Of a stretch of DNA of 50,622 nucleotides, positions 14,744 through 22,811 are shown one piece after another; position 1 is the first letter of the stretch, and each line of letters opens with the position of its first letter. The notes under the pieces were generated by a model. That model was not told the DNA's origin and did not search any database. It was given only the letters and a program-made list of their open reading frames with translations. Made by a program: the position numbers and the translations under genes. The stretch is from Mycolicibacterium vulneris (GTDB taxonomy: Bacteria; Actinomycetota; Actinomycetes; Mycobacteriales; Mycobacteriaceae), in the NCBI RefSeq assembly GCF_002104765.1, contig NZ_NCXM01000036.1, forward strand, positions 1 to 50,622. Reading direction: 5' to 3'.

Positions 14744-16282
14744 TCAGTTGCTCTGCGTGGCGGCGGCGCTGGCCGTGGCGGTCTGCCCTTCGGTGGGCTT
14801 GCGACGCCGACGTCGGCGCCGGGTGGAGCCGGCGTTGCCCGGGGGCGAGGCGGCCGGGGTTTCCGGGGTCGCCTCGCCGTTGGTGCTCGCGGCCCCGTTG
14901 CTTGACGGGTGCGCGGTGACCGGCTGGCCGCCGCGGGTGCGCCGCCGGGTGCCGGAGCGGCGCGCGGGCCTCTCCGACTTCTGCTCCGGGCTCTTGCCGT
15001 TCCGGTCGCCGCTGCGGCGCTGGCCTTGCGACTTGCGGGCCGCACCCACCGTGCCGCCGGCCTCGGCGGGGATGCCCAGCTCGGTGCGGAGGTGCGGGGA
15101 GTTGGAATAGGTCTCGGCGGGCTCGGGGCAGGCCAGCCCCAGCGCCTTATCGATCAGCGACCAGCGGGCCATTTCGTCCCAGTCCACCAGGGTGACTGCG
15201 ACACCCGTCTTGCCGGCGCGGCCGGTGCGGCCGATGCGGTGCACGTAGGCCTGCTCGTCCTCGGGGATCTGGTAGTTGATGACGTGGGTGACGTCGTCGA
15301 TGTCGATGCCCCGGGCGGCCACATCGGTGGCGACCAGCACGTCGATCTCGCCGGTCCGGAAGGCCTTGAGCGCCTTCTCGCGGGCCGCCTGCCCGAGGTC
15401 CCCGTGCACGGCGCCCACCGCGAAACCGCGCTCGGCCAGCTCGTCGGCGACCTTCTGGGCGGTGCGCTTGGTGCGGGTGAAGATCATCGTGGCGCCGCGG
15501 CCCTCGGCCTGCAGCACGCGGCTGACCAGCTCCACTTTGTCGAGCGCGTGCGCCCGGTAGGCGTACTGGACGGTGGTGTCGTGGGTGGCCGCCGAGTGCG
15601 GCGCTTCCGCCCGGATGTGGGTGGGCTGGTTCATGAAGGTGCGGGCCAGCGTGATGATCGGGTCCGGCATGGTCGCCGAGAACAGCATCGACTGCCGGTC
15701 GGTCGGAATCTGGCGCAGGATGCGCTCGATGTCGGGCAGGAAGCCCAGGTCGAGCATCTCGTCGGCCTCGTCGAGCACCAGCACCGACAGCCCACCCAGT
15801 TGCAGGTGGTTCTGCTGGCTCAGGTCGAGCAGCCGGCCCGGCGTGCCCACCACGACGTCGGCGCCGGCGCGCAGCGCCTCGATCTGCGGCTCGTAGGGGC
15901 GCCCGCCGTAGATGGGAACCACCGACAGCGGCCGGCCGCCCTCGGCGGTCAGGTGCTTGGCCGCCAGCGTCAGGTCATCGGTGACCTGCAGGCACAGCTC
16001 GCGGGTGGGAACCACGATCAGGGCCCGCGGCGTGCCGTTGAGTGGACGCGCGGCGGTGCCGGCGGTGATGCGCTGGAGCAGCGGCACACCGAAGGCGAAG
16101 GTCTTGCCCATACCGGTGCGGGCCTGGCCGATCAGATCGTCGCCGGCGAGCGCCATCGGCAGGGTCAGTTCTTGGATGGCAAAGGGGCTTTCGATCCCTT
16201 TTTCGGCGAGCGCGCGCACGATTTCGTCGCGGACGCCGAGTTGCGCAAAGGTCAATTCAGTTGTGCTGGTGAGTGTGGTCAT
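14744..16282 (-). CDS. rhlE: DEAD-box RNA helicase RhlE
   Basis: 512 residues. All helicase motifs are present: Q motif FAIQELTLPMAL, Walker A ARTGMGKT, PTRELCLQV, GTPGR, DEAD in VLDEADEML, SAT, VATDVAARGIDID and HRIGRTGRAG. The C-terminal about 130 residues are a basic, low-complexity tail (RRSGDRNGKSPEQ, RRRRRRRK) typical of actinobacterial cold/RNA-decay helicases. It remodels RNA and is probably linked to the degradosome or ribosome assembly. ATG 16282 is chosen from family alignment; ATG 16345 is in frame. A roughly 200-nt leader precedes it. Confidence 0.93.
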   Translation of the reverse strand: MTTLTSTTELTFAQLGVRDEIVRALAEKGIESPFAIQELTLPMALAGDDLIGQARTGMGKTFAFGVPLLQRITAGTAARPLNGTPRALIVVPTRELCLQVTDDLTLAAKHLTAEGGRPLSVVPIYGGRPYEPQIEALRAGADVVVGTPGRLLDLSQQNHLQLGGLSVLVLDEADEMLDLGFLPDIERILRQIPTDRQSMLFSATMPDPIITLARTFMNQPTHIRAEAPHSAATHDTTVQYAYRAHALDKVELVSRVLQAEGRGATMIFTRTKRTAQKVADELAERGFAVGAVHGDLGQAAREKALKAFRTGEIDVLVATDVAARGIDIDDVTHVINYQIPEDEQAYVHRIGRTGRAGKTGVAVTLVDWDEMARWSLIDKALGLACPEPAETYSNSPHLRTELGIPAEAGGTVGAARKSQGQRRSGDRNGKSPEQKSERPARRSGTRRRTRGGQPVTAHPSSNGAASTNGEATPETPAASPPGNAGSTRRRRRRRKPTEGQTATASAAATQSN

Positions 16283-16563
16283 GCGTGGGTAAGTAGCCTC
16301 TCGGTGACGTATCGGTTTGTGTCGGTATTTCTCTGTCGCGGTCACGCGCGCACGAGTTCCGACTCCGAATACGTCGCCGAGTCGCCGGCCCTGGCTCAGT
16401 CTGGGAGGGCCCAGTCAGGGCGGGCCAGCTGTGCACGCACATTTCGCCGATAGCGGCTTTGAAAAAACAATTACGGCATAAATACAGCCGCCATCGACCT
16501 CCATGATAGCTGGTCGACAGCTGGGTCCCATTTTGCGCTAAGTCAGCCGACTACAGTGTTGCC
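16283..16563. other. divergent intergenic region with long rhlE leader
   Basis: 281 bp without a gene. On the minus strand an AT-rich block at about 16465–16490 (the lowest-GC stretch nearby) looks like the rhlE promoter, leaving a leader of about 180 nt that can fold through GGCCC/GGGCC arms near 16405–16425. On the plus strand TACAGT at 16552–16557 is the -10 for the gene at 16564. Confidence 0.4.
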
Positions 16564-17271
16564 ATGACCCGGCCTTCCTGCGAGCCCGCTGCCGCCGACC
16601 AAATCGACGATTCGCCCGCCCCGCGATTGTCGGCCGATCACCCGGGCGTCAACGAGTTGTTCGCGGTTCTGGCCTACGGCGAGATCGCCGCGTTCTACCG
16701 GCTCACCGACGAGGCGCGGATGGCCCCCGACCTGCGCGGACGGATCTCCATGGCCAGCATGGCCGCCGCGGAGATGCAGCACTACGAGCAGCTGCGCGAC
16801 GCGCTGGAAAGCCGCGGCGTCGACGTGGTGTCGGCCATGTCCAAGTACGTCTCGGCACTGGAGAACTACCACCGGCTGACGATGCCCAGCACGTGGCTGG
16901 AGGCCTTGGTGAAGACCTATGTTGGCGACGCGCTGGCGGCCGATCTGTACCTGGAGATCGCCCACGGTCTGCCCGATGAGGTCGCCGACGTGGTCCGCGC
17001 CGCGCTGTCGGAGACCGGGCACTCGCAGTTCGTCGTCGCAGAGGTGCGCGCCGCGGTGACGTCCAGCGGGAAGCAGCGCAGCCGGCTGGCGCTGTGGTCA
17101 CGCCGCCTGTTCGGCGAAGCGATCACGCAGGCCCAGTACCTGCTGGCCGACCACGACGAGCTGGTCGATCTGGTGATGTCGGGCGCCGGTGGGCTGGGCC
17201 AGCTCAACGCGTTCTTCGACCGGATGCAGCAGACGCACGACCGGCGGATGCACGAACTGGGCCTGAGCTGA
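16564..17271 (+). CDS. ferritin-like diiron protein, MiaE-related (Rv3210c)
   Basis: 235 residues, mostly helical. Two ExxH pairs typical of a four-helix diiron site are present: GEIAAF with AAEMQHYEQL, and DALAADLYLEIA with SETGHSQFV. Such proteins are annotated as tRNA-(ms2io6A)-hydroxylase-like, but a tRNA substrate has not been shown for this group, so an oxidase or hydroxylase of unknown substrate is safest. The ATG at 16564 has no ribosome site and follows TACAGT at the spacing expected for leaderless transcription. Confidence 0.8.
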   Translation: MTRPSCEPAAADQIDDSPAPRLSADHPGVNELFAVLAYGEIAAFYRLTDEARMAPDLRGRISMASMAAAEMQHYEQLRDALESRGVDVVSAMSKYVSALENYHRLTMPSTWLEALVKTYVGDALAADLYLEIAHGLPDEVADVVRAALSETGHSQFVVAEVRAAVTSSGKQRSRLALWSRRLFGEAITQAQYLLADHDELVDLVMSGAGGLGQLNAFFDRMQQTHDRRMHELGLS

Positions 17272-17277
17272 GGCTCG

Positions 17278-17445
17278 CCGTGATCGCAAGCGCGGTGCAG
17301 CCGGGCGCAGCGGGTCACGGCCGTCGGCTTCAGCCGTGATCGCAAGCGCGGTGCAGCCGGGCGCAGCGGGTCACGGCCATCGGCTTCAGCCGTGATCGCA
17401 AGCGCGGTGCAGCCGGGCGCAGCGGGTCACGGCCATCGGCTTCAG
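17278..17445. repeat. tandem 56-bp hairpin repeat, three units
   Basis: Three near-identical 56-bp units at 17278–17333, 17334–17389 and 17390–17445. Arms GCCGTGA and TCACGGC flank a 31-nt centre starting TCGCAAGCGCGG and ending GCGGG, the same centre as at 13390. The array occupies nearly all the space between the convergent genes 16564–17271 and 17442–18158, and the last unit contains the stop codon of the latter. Confidence 0.9.
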
Positions 17446-18158
17446 CGCGCGCAGGTCGCCATGTTCGAGGCGTTGGTCGACGCGATGACCCGCTGACCGG
17501 CGGCGTTGAAGATCGAGCAGCTGAGCTGACCGTAGAAGCTGGTCGCGACGACCGATTCGGTCTGCACGCCCGGGTTCAGCACCACGACCTTCGACCACGG
17601 CAGCGACACGTTGAACTCGGTCTGCGGCACGCCGCGCGCGTCGGTGTAGACGATGTTCACCAGGTCCAGCAGCTGCTTGGTCCCGTTCACGCTGTAGAGC
17701 ACGGTGCGCGGGTTCAGCGCGGCTGTCGGCGGCGCCGCGGCGAGCGGCGGCGCGACGGTGGGCGCGGCCACCGCCGGCGGTGCGACGGGCGCGGCGCTGG
17801 GTGTGGTGACGGTCGTGAAGGTCTCGGCCGGCAGCTGGGAGGGACCGGGGGCGGCCTTGGGCGGCGCGGAGGCCTTGGTGGTCGCGGGTGCCGAGGTCAC
17901 CGGGTGGGGAGCGGGTGCGCCCAGCGTGGCCTTGGTCGACGCGCTGTCGCCGCTGTTGATGATGACGGCGGTGGCGATGGCGCCCAGGGCCACCACCGCG
18001 CCCACCACCGCCGTGGCGGGACGCCAGCGCGAGTCGGTGGGCCAGCCCGTCCAGTTGTAGTCGGCGTTCAGGTAGGGATCGGTATCGCAGGCGTCGTCAA
18101 CGTCGTCGTCGGGGTGGTCCCGGATCCTGTCGTCAAGGTGCGGCAGTGTGGTACCCAT
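17442..18158 (-). CDS. MmpS-like, Thr/Pro/Ala-rich membrane protein (Rv3209)
   Basis: 238 residues from ATG 18158; ATG 18176 in frame would add six. A cytosolic acidic head (DPYLNADYNWTGWP) is followed by one membrane helix, a long Pro/Ala/Thr-rich linker and a C-terminal MmpS-type domain with VLYSVNG, VPQTEFNVSLPWSK and ending NASNMATCAR, including a cysteine pair. MmpS proteins partner RND lipid exporters, but no mmpL gene is nearby. TAACTT 7 bases before the chosen ATG may serve as a -10 for a leaderless message. The stop codon is inside the repeat array. Confidence 0.75.
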   Translation of the reverse strand: MGTTLPHLDDRIRDHPDDDVDDACDTDPYLNADYNWTGWPTDSRWRPATAVVGAVVALGAIATAVIINSGDSASTKATLGAPAPHPVTSAPATTKASAPPKAAPGPSQLPAETFTTVTTPSAAPVAPPAVAAPTVAPPLAAAPPTAALNPRTVLYSVNGTKQLLDLVNIVYTDARGVPQTEFNVSLPWSKVVVLNPGVQTESVVATSFYGQLSCSIFNAAGQRVIASTNASNMATCAR

Positions 18159-18378
18159 GGTGCCGAAGTTAGCCATGTGAAAACACGGATCGGGTATCGC
18201 GCGGGGGTGTGAGACAACCTGCAAGCGAATCGTTACCGCGCTGCGACCGGGGTTTCGCTGACCGCGAAGTGGGGGGACGCGGGGAGGTGGGAGTCAGCCG
18301 CGTCAACTAGCCTGCTGCTGACAGGGCCGGGACTTCAAATACCTGCGCAAGACTGCAAAGCCCATGGAAGGGGTGACC

Positions 18379-18639
18379 GTGGAGGTCAAGATCGGTATCA
18401 CGGATAGTCCGCGCGAGCTGGTCCTTGCCAGCACCCAGACGCCCGCAGAGATCGAAGAACTGGTCAGCGCCGCGCTGAGCGACGCGTCGGGCCTGCTGCG
18501 CCTGAGCGACGAGCGGGGCCGCCGCTTCCTGATTCACACCACCAAGATCGCCTACGTCGAGATCGGCGTCGCCGACGCACGCCGGGTGGGTTTCGGGATC
18601 AACGCCGAATCCGGCAAGCACGCCGGCAAGGGGCATTAA
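18379..18639 (+). CDS. TB9.4, DUF3107 protein (Rv3208A)
   Basis: 86 residues, strongly similar to M. tuberculosis TB9.4: VEVKIGITDSPREL at the start, then PAEIEELVSAAL, DERGRRFLIHT and YVEIGVADARRVGFGI. This small cytosolic protein is conserved across actinobacteria and has no known biochemical role. The GTG at 18379 has GGAAGGGG 7 bases upstream, better than the ATG at 18364. The stop TAA overlaps the TAA of the convergent tetR gene (shared TTAA). Confidence 0.9.
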   Translation: MEVKIGITDSPRELVLASTQTPAEIEELVSAALSDASGLLRLSDERGRRFLIHTTKIAYVEIGVADARRVGFGINAESGKHAGKGH

Positions 18640-19322
18640 GAGCGGGTCAGCGGCACGTGTGACAGTCCGCCCCAGGCGAACTGGACGGTGCCGTCGACGG
18701 CGTCCGCCTTGGAGATCGGGCGGTCCGAGTCCAGCCAGTACCTGGCGCAGTCGACGCTGATGCCGACCAGCCCGACCGCGATCATCCGGGCCCGGTGCGG
18801 GTCCAGCCCGGAATCCTCACTGATCAACGCGAAGACCGCGTCGATGCAGGCTTCGGTGGCGACGCGCACCTGGGCGGCCACCTCGGGTTCGGTGACGTAG
18901 TCGTTCTCGAAGATCAGCCGGTAACCCTGGCTGTCGTGCTCGATGAAATCGAAGAACGCCTGCACCGCGGAGTGCAACCGGCGCCGGTTGTCGGTCGTGG
19001 TGCTCAACGCATTCTGAACACCCGAGACCAGGTTCTCCACGTGCCGCGCCAGCACCGCCAGATATAGCTCGAGTTTGCTCGAAAAGTGTTGATACAGAAC
19101 GGGTTTGCTGACGCCGGCGCGGTCGGCGATCTCGTCCATGCCGGCCGCGTGGTAGCCGCGGTCGACGAACACGTCGCTGGCCACGATGAGCAATTGACCG
19201 CGCCGCTCGTCGCGGGGCAACCGGTTGCCCCGCCGGTTGGAAACCGCGGATCCGTCCGCCGGCCGACCGCGGTCAGCCGATCTGACGGCGCGGCGCGCCG
19301 GCACCTTGGCGAGTTCGCTCAT
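18636..19322 (-). CDS. TetR-family regulator (Rv3208)
   Basis: 228 residues. After a basic, low-complexity N-terminus of about 37 residues comes a TetR DNA-binding domain (ASDVFVDRGYHAAGMDEIAD, then RAGVSKPVLYQHFSSKLELY as the recognition part), followed by an all-helical ligand-binding domain. It is convergent to TB9.4, sharing four bases of stop codons, and divergent from the metalloprotease gene at 19521. The ligand and targets are unknown. The start ATG at 19322 follows GAGGAATCG on the minus strand. Confidence 0.9.
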   Translation of the reverse strand: MSELAKVPARRAVRSADRGRPADGSAVSNRRGNRLPRDERRGQLLIVASDVFVDRGYHAAGMDEIADRAGVSKPVLYQHFSSKLELYLAVLARHVENLVSGVQNALSTTTDNRRRLHSAVQAFFDFIEHDSQGYRLIFENDYVTEPEVAAQVRVATEACIDAVFALISEDSGLDPHRARMIAVGLVGISVDCARYWLDSDRPISKADAVDGTVQFAWGGLSHVPLTRS

Positions 19323-19520
19323 CGATTCCTCATCTGATTATCGGCGGCCGGCCGTCGGTAAACCGGGGTCAGCCGCTCGCAGCCCGTGGAAAAGACCTTA
19401 CTACCCGCCCGCTCGAAGCGACCGTCATCGCGGTCGTCGCCGCAGGCAGAAGCGGTGTCGGACGGCGCATTCGGGCGCGCCACGGACGGCGCGGGTGACG
19501 GGCTGTGTAATCCTGGGGAA

Positions 19521-20546
19521 ATGACGTCCCCGCGGCCCCCGCGCAGCACAGGTCGCGTGCCGGTGCTGCGCGACGAGTGGCGCGAGCCCCTGCGGGCGCT
19601 GCGCGACCCCCTGGCGCGGGAAGCCGGACGGGCCCGGGCCGACCGTGAGCGGCCGCGCCAATGGCGCAAACAGACCTGGTTGGGGCGGTTCGTGTCCACT
19701 TACGGGTGGCGCGCATACGCCCTGCCCGTCCTGGTCGTCCTCACCGCGGTGGTGATGTACCAGACGGTGACCGGCACCGGCGCGCCGAAGCCCACGGCCA
19801 GCCAGCCCATCCAGAGTCCGCCCGCGATCGGCGCGGTGGGCACCACGATCATCGACGCCCCGCCGCGCGGGCTCGCCGCGTTCGACGCCAACCTGCCGGC
19901 GGGGACCCTGCCCGACGGCGGACCGTTCACCGAAGCGGGCGACAAGACTTGGCACGTCGTGCCGGGTACCACGCCGCAGATCGGCCAGGGCACCGCAAAA
20001 GTGTTCAGGTACACCGTCGAAGTGGAGAACGGCATCGACCCGACCATGTTCGGCGGTGACGACGCCTTCGCCCAGATGGTCGACCAGACGCTGGGCAATC
20101 CGAAGGGCTGGACGCACAACCCGCAGTTCGCGTTCATCCGGATCGACAACGGCAAACCCGACTTTCGCATCTCGCTGGTGTCGCCGGTGACCGTGCGCGA
20201 GGGGTGCGGCTACGAATTCCGGCTCGAGACCTCTTGCTACAACCCGGTGTTCGGCGCCAACCGCGAGGCGCGGGTCTTCATCAACGAGGCGCGCTGGATA
20301 CGGGGAGCCGTGCCGTTCGAAGGCGACATCGGCTCCTACCGGCAGTACGTGATCAACCACGAGGTCGGCCACGCCATCGGATACCTGCACCACGAGCCGT
20401 GCGAGCAGCAGGGCGCCCTGGCGCCGGTGATGATGCAGCAGACGTTCTCCACCTCGAACAACGACGCCGCCCAGTTCGACCCTGACGTCGTCAAGGCCGA
20501 CGGGAAGACCTGCCGGTTCAATCCCTGGCCGTACCCGATCGCTTAG
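19521..20546 (+). CDS. membrane-anchored zinc metalloprotease, DUF3152 (Rv3207c)
   Basis: 341 residues. A basic N-terminal cytosolic segment is followed by one membrane helix at about 71–90 and an extracytoplasmic domain. The zinc site HEVGHAIGYLHH lies at residues 280–291, with ligands His280, His284 and His290 and catalytic Glu281 (HExxHxxGxxH, metzincin-like). Paired cysteines (RLETSCYNP, HEPCEQQG, KTCRF) suggest disulfides outside the cell. The substrate is unknown. ATG 19521 has GGGGA directly upstream; an in-frame ATG at 19386 gives an unlikely basic extension. Confidence 0.88.
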   Translation: MTSPRPPRSTGRVPVLRDEWREPLRALRDPLAREAGRARADRERPRQWRKQTWLGRFVSTYGWRAYALPVLVVLTAVVMYQTVTGTGAPKPTASQPIQSPPAIGAVGTTIIDAPPRGLAAFDANLPAGTLPDGGPFTEAGDKTWHVVPGTTPQIGQGTAKVFRYTVEVENGIDPTMFGGDDAFAQMVDQTLGNPKGWTHNPQFAFIRIDNGKPDFRISLVSPVTVREGCGYEFRLETSCYNPVFGANREARVFINEARWIRGAVPFEGDIGSYRQYVINHEVGHAIGYLHHEPCEQQGALAPVMMQQTFSTSNNDAAQFDPDVVKADGKTCRFNPWPYPIA

Positions 20547-20561
20547 GCCGGCTCCCACTTG

Positions 20562-20918
20562 CTACCGCTGCGTACGGTTGGCATTGATCTCGTCGCGGTG
20601 CTCCATCGCCCACTGGGCGAGGGAGATCACCAGCGGTAGCAGTGTCCGCCCGAGCTCGGTCAGCTCGTATTCCACTCGCGGCGGCACTTCGGCGTAGGCC
20701 GTGCGCTTGACCAGGCCATCTTCGACTAGGTGTTTGAGCGTCACGGTGAGCATCCGCTGCGAAATGCCCGCCACGGCCTCCGCCAACCCGCCGAACCGCA
20801 TCGGCCCGCCGCGCAGCGTGCCGATCACCAGCAGACTCCACTTGTCGCCGATGCGATCGAGCACCTCCCGGACCGCGCCGCCCTCGGATATCCGAGTCGT
20901 CTTTGTGATGTGCGTCAT
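20562..20918 (-). CDS. HxlR-family transcriptional regulator
   Basis: 118 residues, typical HxlR length. The winged helix is visible as VLDRIGDKWSLLVIGTL, MRFGGLAEAVAGISQRMLT and LVKRTAYAEVPPRVEYELT. HxlR proteins often sense electrophiles or redox changes. The gene is divergent from a DoxX-like membrane protein (21024), the usual target arrangement. ATG 20918 has AGGAAG 10 bases upstream. A perfect 10-bp palindrome at 20944–20953 could be part of its operator. It is not in the M. tuberculosis order here, so probably accessory. Confidence 0.88.
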   Translation of the reverse strand: MTHITKTTRISEGGAVREVLDRIGDKWSLLVIGTLRGGPMRFGGLAEAVAGISQRMLTVTLKHLVEDGLVKRTAYAEVPPRVEYELTELGRTLLPLVISLAQWAMEHRDEINANRTQR

Positions 20919-20943
20919 AGCAAAGTCTGCTTCCTGGATACAT

Positions 20944-20953
20944 ACATCGATGT
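20944..20953. promoter_or_regulatory. palindrome ACATCGATGT, candidate HxlR operator
   Basis: A perfect 10-bp palindrome in the 105-bp gap between the divergent HxlR and DoxX-like genes, 26 bases upstream of the HxlR start. The surroundings are AT-richer than the flanking genes and contain further ACAC/TGTG half-sites. Binding is inference from position only. Confidence 0.4.
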
Positions 20954-21023
20954 GCCTTTTGTGGGCGTCCCAGCGCTGACACACGATGTGGTTACACACA
21001 AATGGTAAGGATTGGGGACTGTC

Positions 21024-21392
21024 TTGAACATCGCACTGTGGACGGCGCAGGGCCTGCTCGCATTCGTCTATCTCGCCGCGGGCGCGCTCAAGATCATTCG
21101 ATCGCGCAAGCAACTCGTGGCAACGGGCCGGCTCGACTGGATGAAGGACAACTCGGACGCGGCCGTGAAAGCTGTTGGCGCGGTCGAGATCCTCGGCGCG
21201 CTCGGCGTGATCCTGCCCGAGGCGACCGGCGTCGCCCGCATCCTGACCCCGATCGCTGCGGTCGGCCTGGTCATCGTGCAGATCGGCGCACTGCGCGTCC
21301 ACCTGACCCGTAACGAGCGGCAACCTTTACCGATCAACGTAATTCTCCTGCTGCTTGCGGCCGTCGTCGCGATCGGCCGATTCGAGGGCTGA
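21024..21392 (+). CDS. DoxX-like membrane protein
   Basis: 122 residues with four hydrophobic segments (starting NIALWTAQGLLAFVYLAAGA, then VGAVEILGALGVILPEATG, TPIAAVGLVIVQIGAL and VILLLLAAVVAIGRF), the DoxX/DUF1 4-helix pattern. These proteins are quinone- or thiol-linked membrane oxidoreductase partners, but this one is uncharacterised. TTG 21024 is preferred because GGGGA lies 6 bases upstream; TTG 21012 is in frame. It is divergent from, and probably controlled by, the HxlR regulator. Confidence 0.8.
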   Translation: MNIALWTAQGLLAFVYLAAGALKIIRSRKQLVATGRLDWMKDNSDAAVKAVGAVEILGALGVILPEATGVARILTPIAAVGLVIVQIGALRVHLTRNERQPLPINVILLLLAAVVAIGRFEG

Positions 21393-21481
21393 GCCAACCA
21401 GGCCCGCGCACCGCCTGATTGCCGCCGTTTCGTCCGGCTGCTGTGATGGTGGGAGAAGCCCGACCGAGGAGATGTTCGCAA

Positions 21482-22666
21482 GTGTCGACACCGCTGCCGC
21501 CTCTGGTGGCACCCGCAGACCACCTCAGTGGCGACGAGGTGGCCCGCTACAGCCGGCACCTGATCATTCCCGGTCTGGGCCCCGACGGGCAGAAGCGGCT
21601 CAAGAACGCCCGGGTGCTGGTGATCGGCGCGGGCGGGCTGGGCGCGCCGACGCTGCTCTACCTGGCGGCCGCCGGCGTCGGCACCATCGGCATCGTCGAT
21701 TTCGACGTGGTCGACGAGTCGAACCTGCAGCGCCAGATCATCCACGGGGTCGCCGACGTCGGCCGGTCCAAGGCCCAGTCGGCGCGCGACTCCATCGCCG
21801 CGATCAACCCCCTGGTCGACGTGCGCCTGCACGAGTTCCGCCTGGACTCCACCAACGCCGTCGAGTTGTTCGGCCACTACGACCTGATCGTCGACGGCAC
21901 CGACAACTTCGCGACGCGGTATCTGGTCAACGACTCGGCGGTGTTGGCGAAGAAGCCCTACGTGTGGGGGTCGATCTACCGTTTCGAGGGCCAGGTCTCG
22001 GTGTGCTGGGAGGACGCCCCGGCCGGACGCGGACTCAATTACCGCGACCTCTACCCCGAGCCGCCGCCGGCCGGCTCCGTCCCGTCCTGCGCCGAGGGCG
22101 GCGTGCTGGGCGTCGTCTGCGCCTCGATCGCCTCGGTGATGAGCACCGAAGTGATCAAACTCATTACCGGGATCGGCGACTCGCTGCTGGGCCGGCTGAT
22201 GATCTACGACGCGCTGGAGATGACCTACCGCACCATCGCGATCCGCCGCGATCCGTCCGACGCGTCGAGGCCGAAGATCACCGAGCTCGTCGACTACGAG
22301 CAGTTGTGCGGCGTGGCGCCCGCGCCCGCGGTCCACGACGACGTGTCTGCCATCACCCCGCGGGAATTGCGCGACTGGCTGGATTCCGGCAAGAAGCTGG
22401 CCCTGATCGACGTGCGTGAGCCGGTGGAGTTCGACATCGTGCACATCGACGGGGCCCAGCTGATCCCGCAGTCGTTGATCAACTCCGGAGAGGGTCTGGC
22501 AAAGCTGCCGCAGGACCGCCTGCCGGTGCTGTACTGCAAAACCGGAGTGCGCTCGGCCCAGGCGCTGGCGGTGCTGCGCAAGGCCGGATTCGCCGACGCG
22601 GTGCATTTGCAGGGCGGGATCGTGGCATGGGCGCAACAGATGCAGCCCGACATGATCATGTACTGA
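21482..22666 (+). CDS. moeZ: MoeZ: adenylyltransferase/sulfurtransferase (MoeB–rhodanese)
   Basis: 394 residues. The N-terminal ThiF/MoeB domain has nucleotide motif VIGAGGLGAPTL, FDVVDESNLQRQ, DGTDNFATRYLVND and catalytic-cysteine segment VPSCAEGGVLG. The C-terminal rhodanese domain (about 290–394) has active-site Cys352 in YCKTGVRSA. MoeZ (Rv3206c, MoeB1) adenylates and sulfurylates ubiquitin-like sulfur carriers such as CysO and MoaD2 for cysteine and molybdopterin synthesis. GTG 21482 follows GAGGAG and gives the expected N-terminus. The partner carrier genes are elsewhere. The 55-bp repeats begin 7 bp after the stop. Confidence 0.94.
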   Translation: MSTPLPPLVAPADHLSGDEVARYSRHLIIPGLGPDGQKRLKNARVLVIGAGGLGAPTLLYLAAAGVGTIGIVDFDVVDESNLQRQIIHGVADVGRSKAQSARDSIAAINPLVDVRLHEFRLDSTNAVELFGHYDLIVDGTDNFATRYLVNDSAVLAKKPYVWGSIYRFEGQVSVCWEDAPAGRGLNYRDLYPEPPPAGSVPSCAEGGVLGVVCASIASVMSTEVIKLITGIGDSLLGRLMIYDALEMTYRTIAIRRDPSDASRPKITELVDYEQLCGVAPAPAVHDDVSAITPRELRDWLDSGKKLALIDVREPVEFDIVHIDGAQLIPQSLINSGEGLAKLPQDRLPVLYCKTGVRSAQALAVLRKAGFADAVHLQGGIVAWAQQMQPDMIMY

Positions 22667-22673
22667 CCGGAAC

Positions 22674-22795
22674 GCTTGTTGGACTGCGGCGACCCGCCGC
22701 GCCCGGCTTCACCGCGCTTGCGATCGCCGCTTGTTGGACTGCGGCGACCCGCCGCGCCCGGCTTCACCGCGCTTGCGATCGCCGCTTGTTGGACT
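22674..22795. repeat. tandem 55-bp hairpin repeat, two units plus partial
   Basis: Units at 22674–22728 and 22729–22783 with a partial third (22784–22795). On the minus strand the 31-nt centre begins TCGCAAGCGCGG and ends GCGGG as in the arrays at 13390 and 17278, but the arms here are GCGGCGA/TCGCCGC (22686–22692 with 22724–22730 on the plus strand). It sits between the co-directional moeZ and Rv3205c-type genes, in inverted orientation relative to the other two arrays. Confidence 0.88.
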
Positions 22796-22799
22796 CGTT

Positions 22800-22805
22800 T
22801 AGAGT
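22800..22805 (+). promoter_or_regulatory. -10 element for a leaderless transcript
   Basis: TAGAGT ends 7 nt before the GTG at 22812, with no ribosome site between. This gives the gene its own promoter immediately after the repeat array and a predicted message starting at the start codon. Confidence 0.5.
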
Positions 22806-22811
22806 ACCGGT

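Noticed and set aside
17278..17445. Possible CRISPR array
   Set aside because: The units are directly adjacent with no spacers, only two or three copies exist per site, and no cas gene is present.
19386..19520. Longer N-terminus for the zinc metalloprotease
   Set aside because: The extension is basic and unlike the family, and ATG 19521 has a ribosome site directly upstream.
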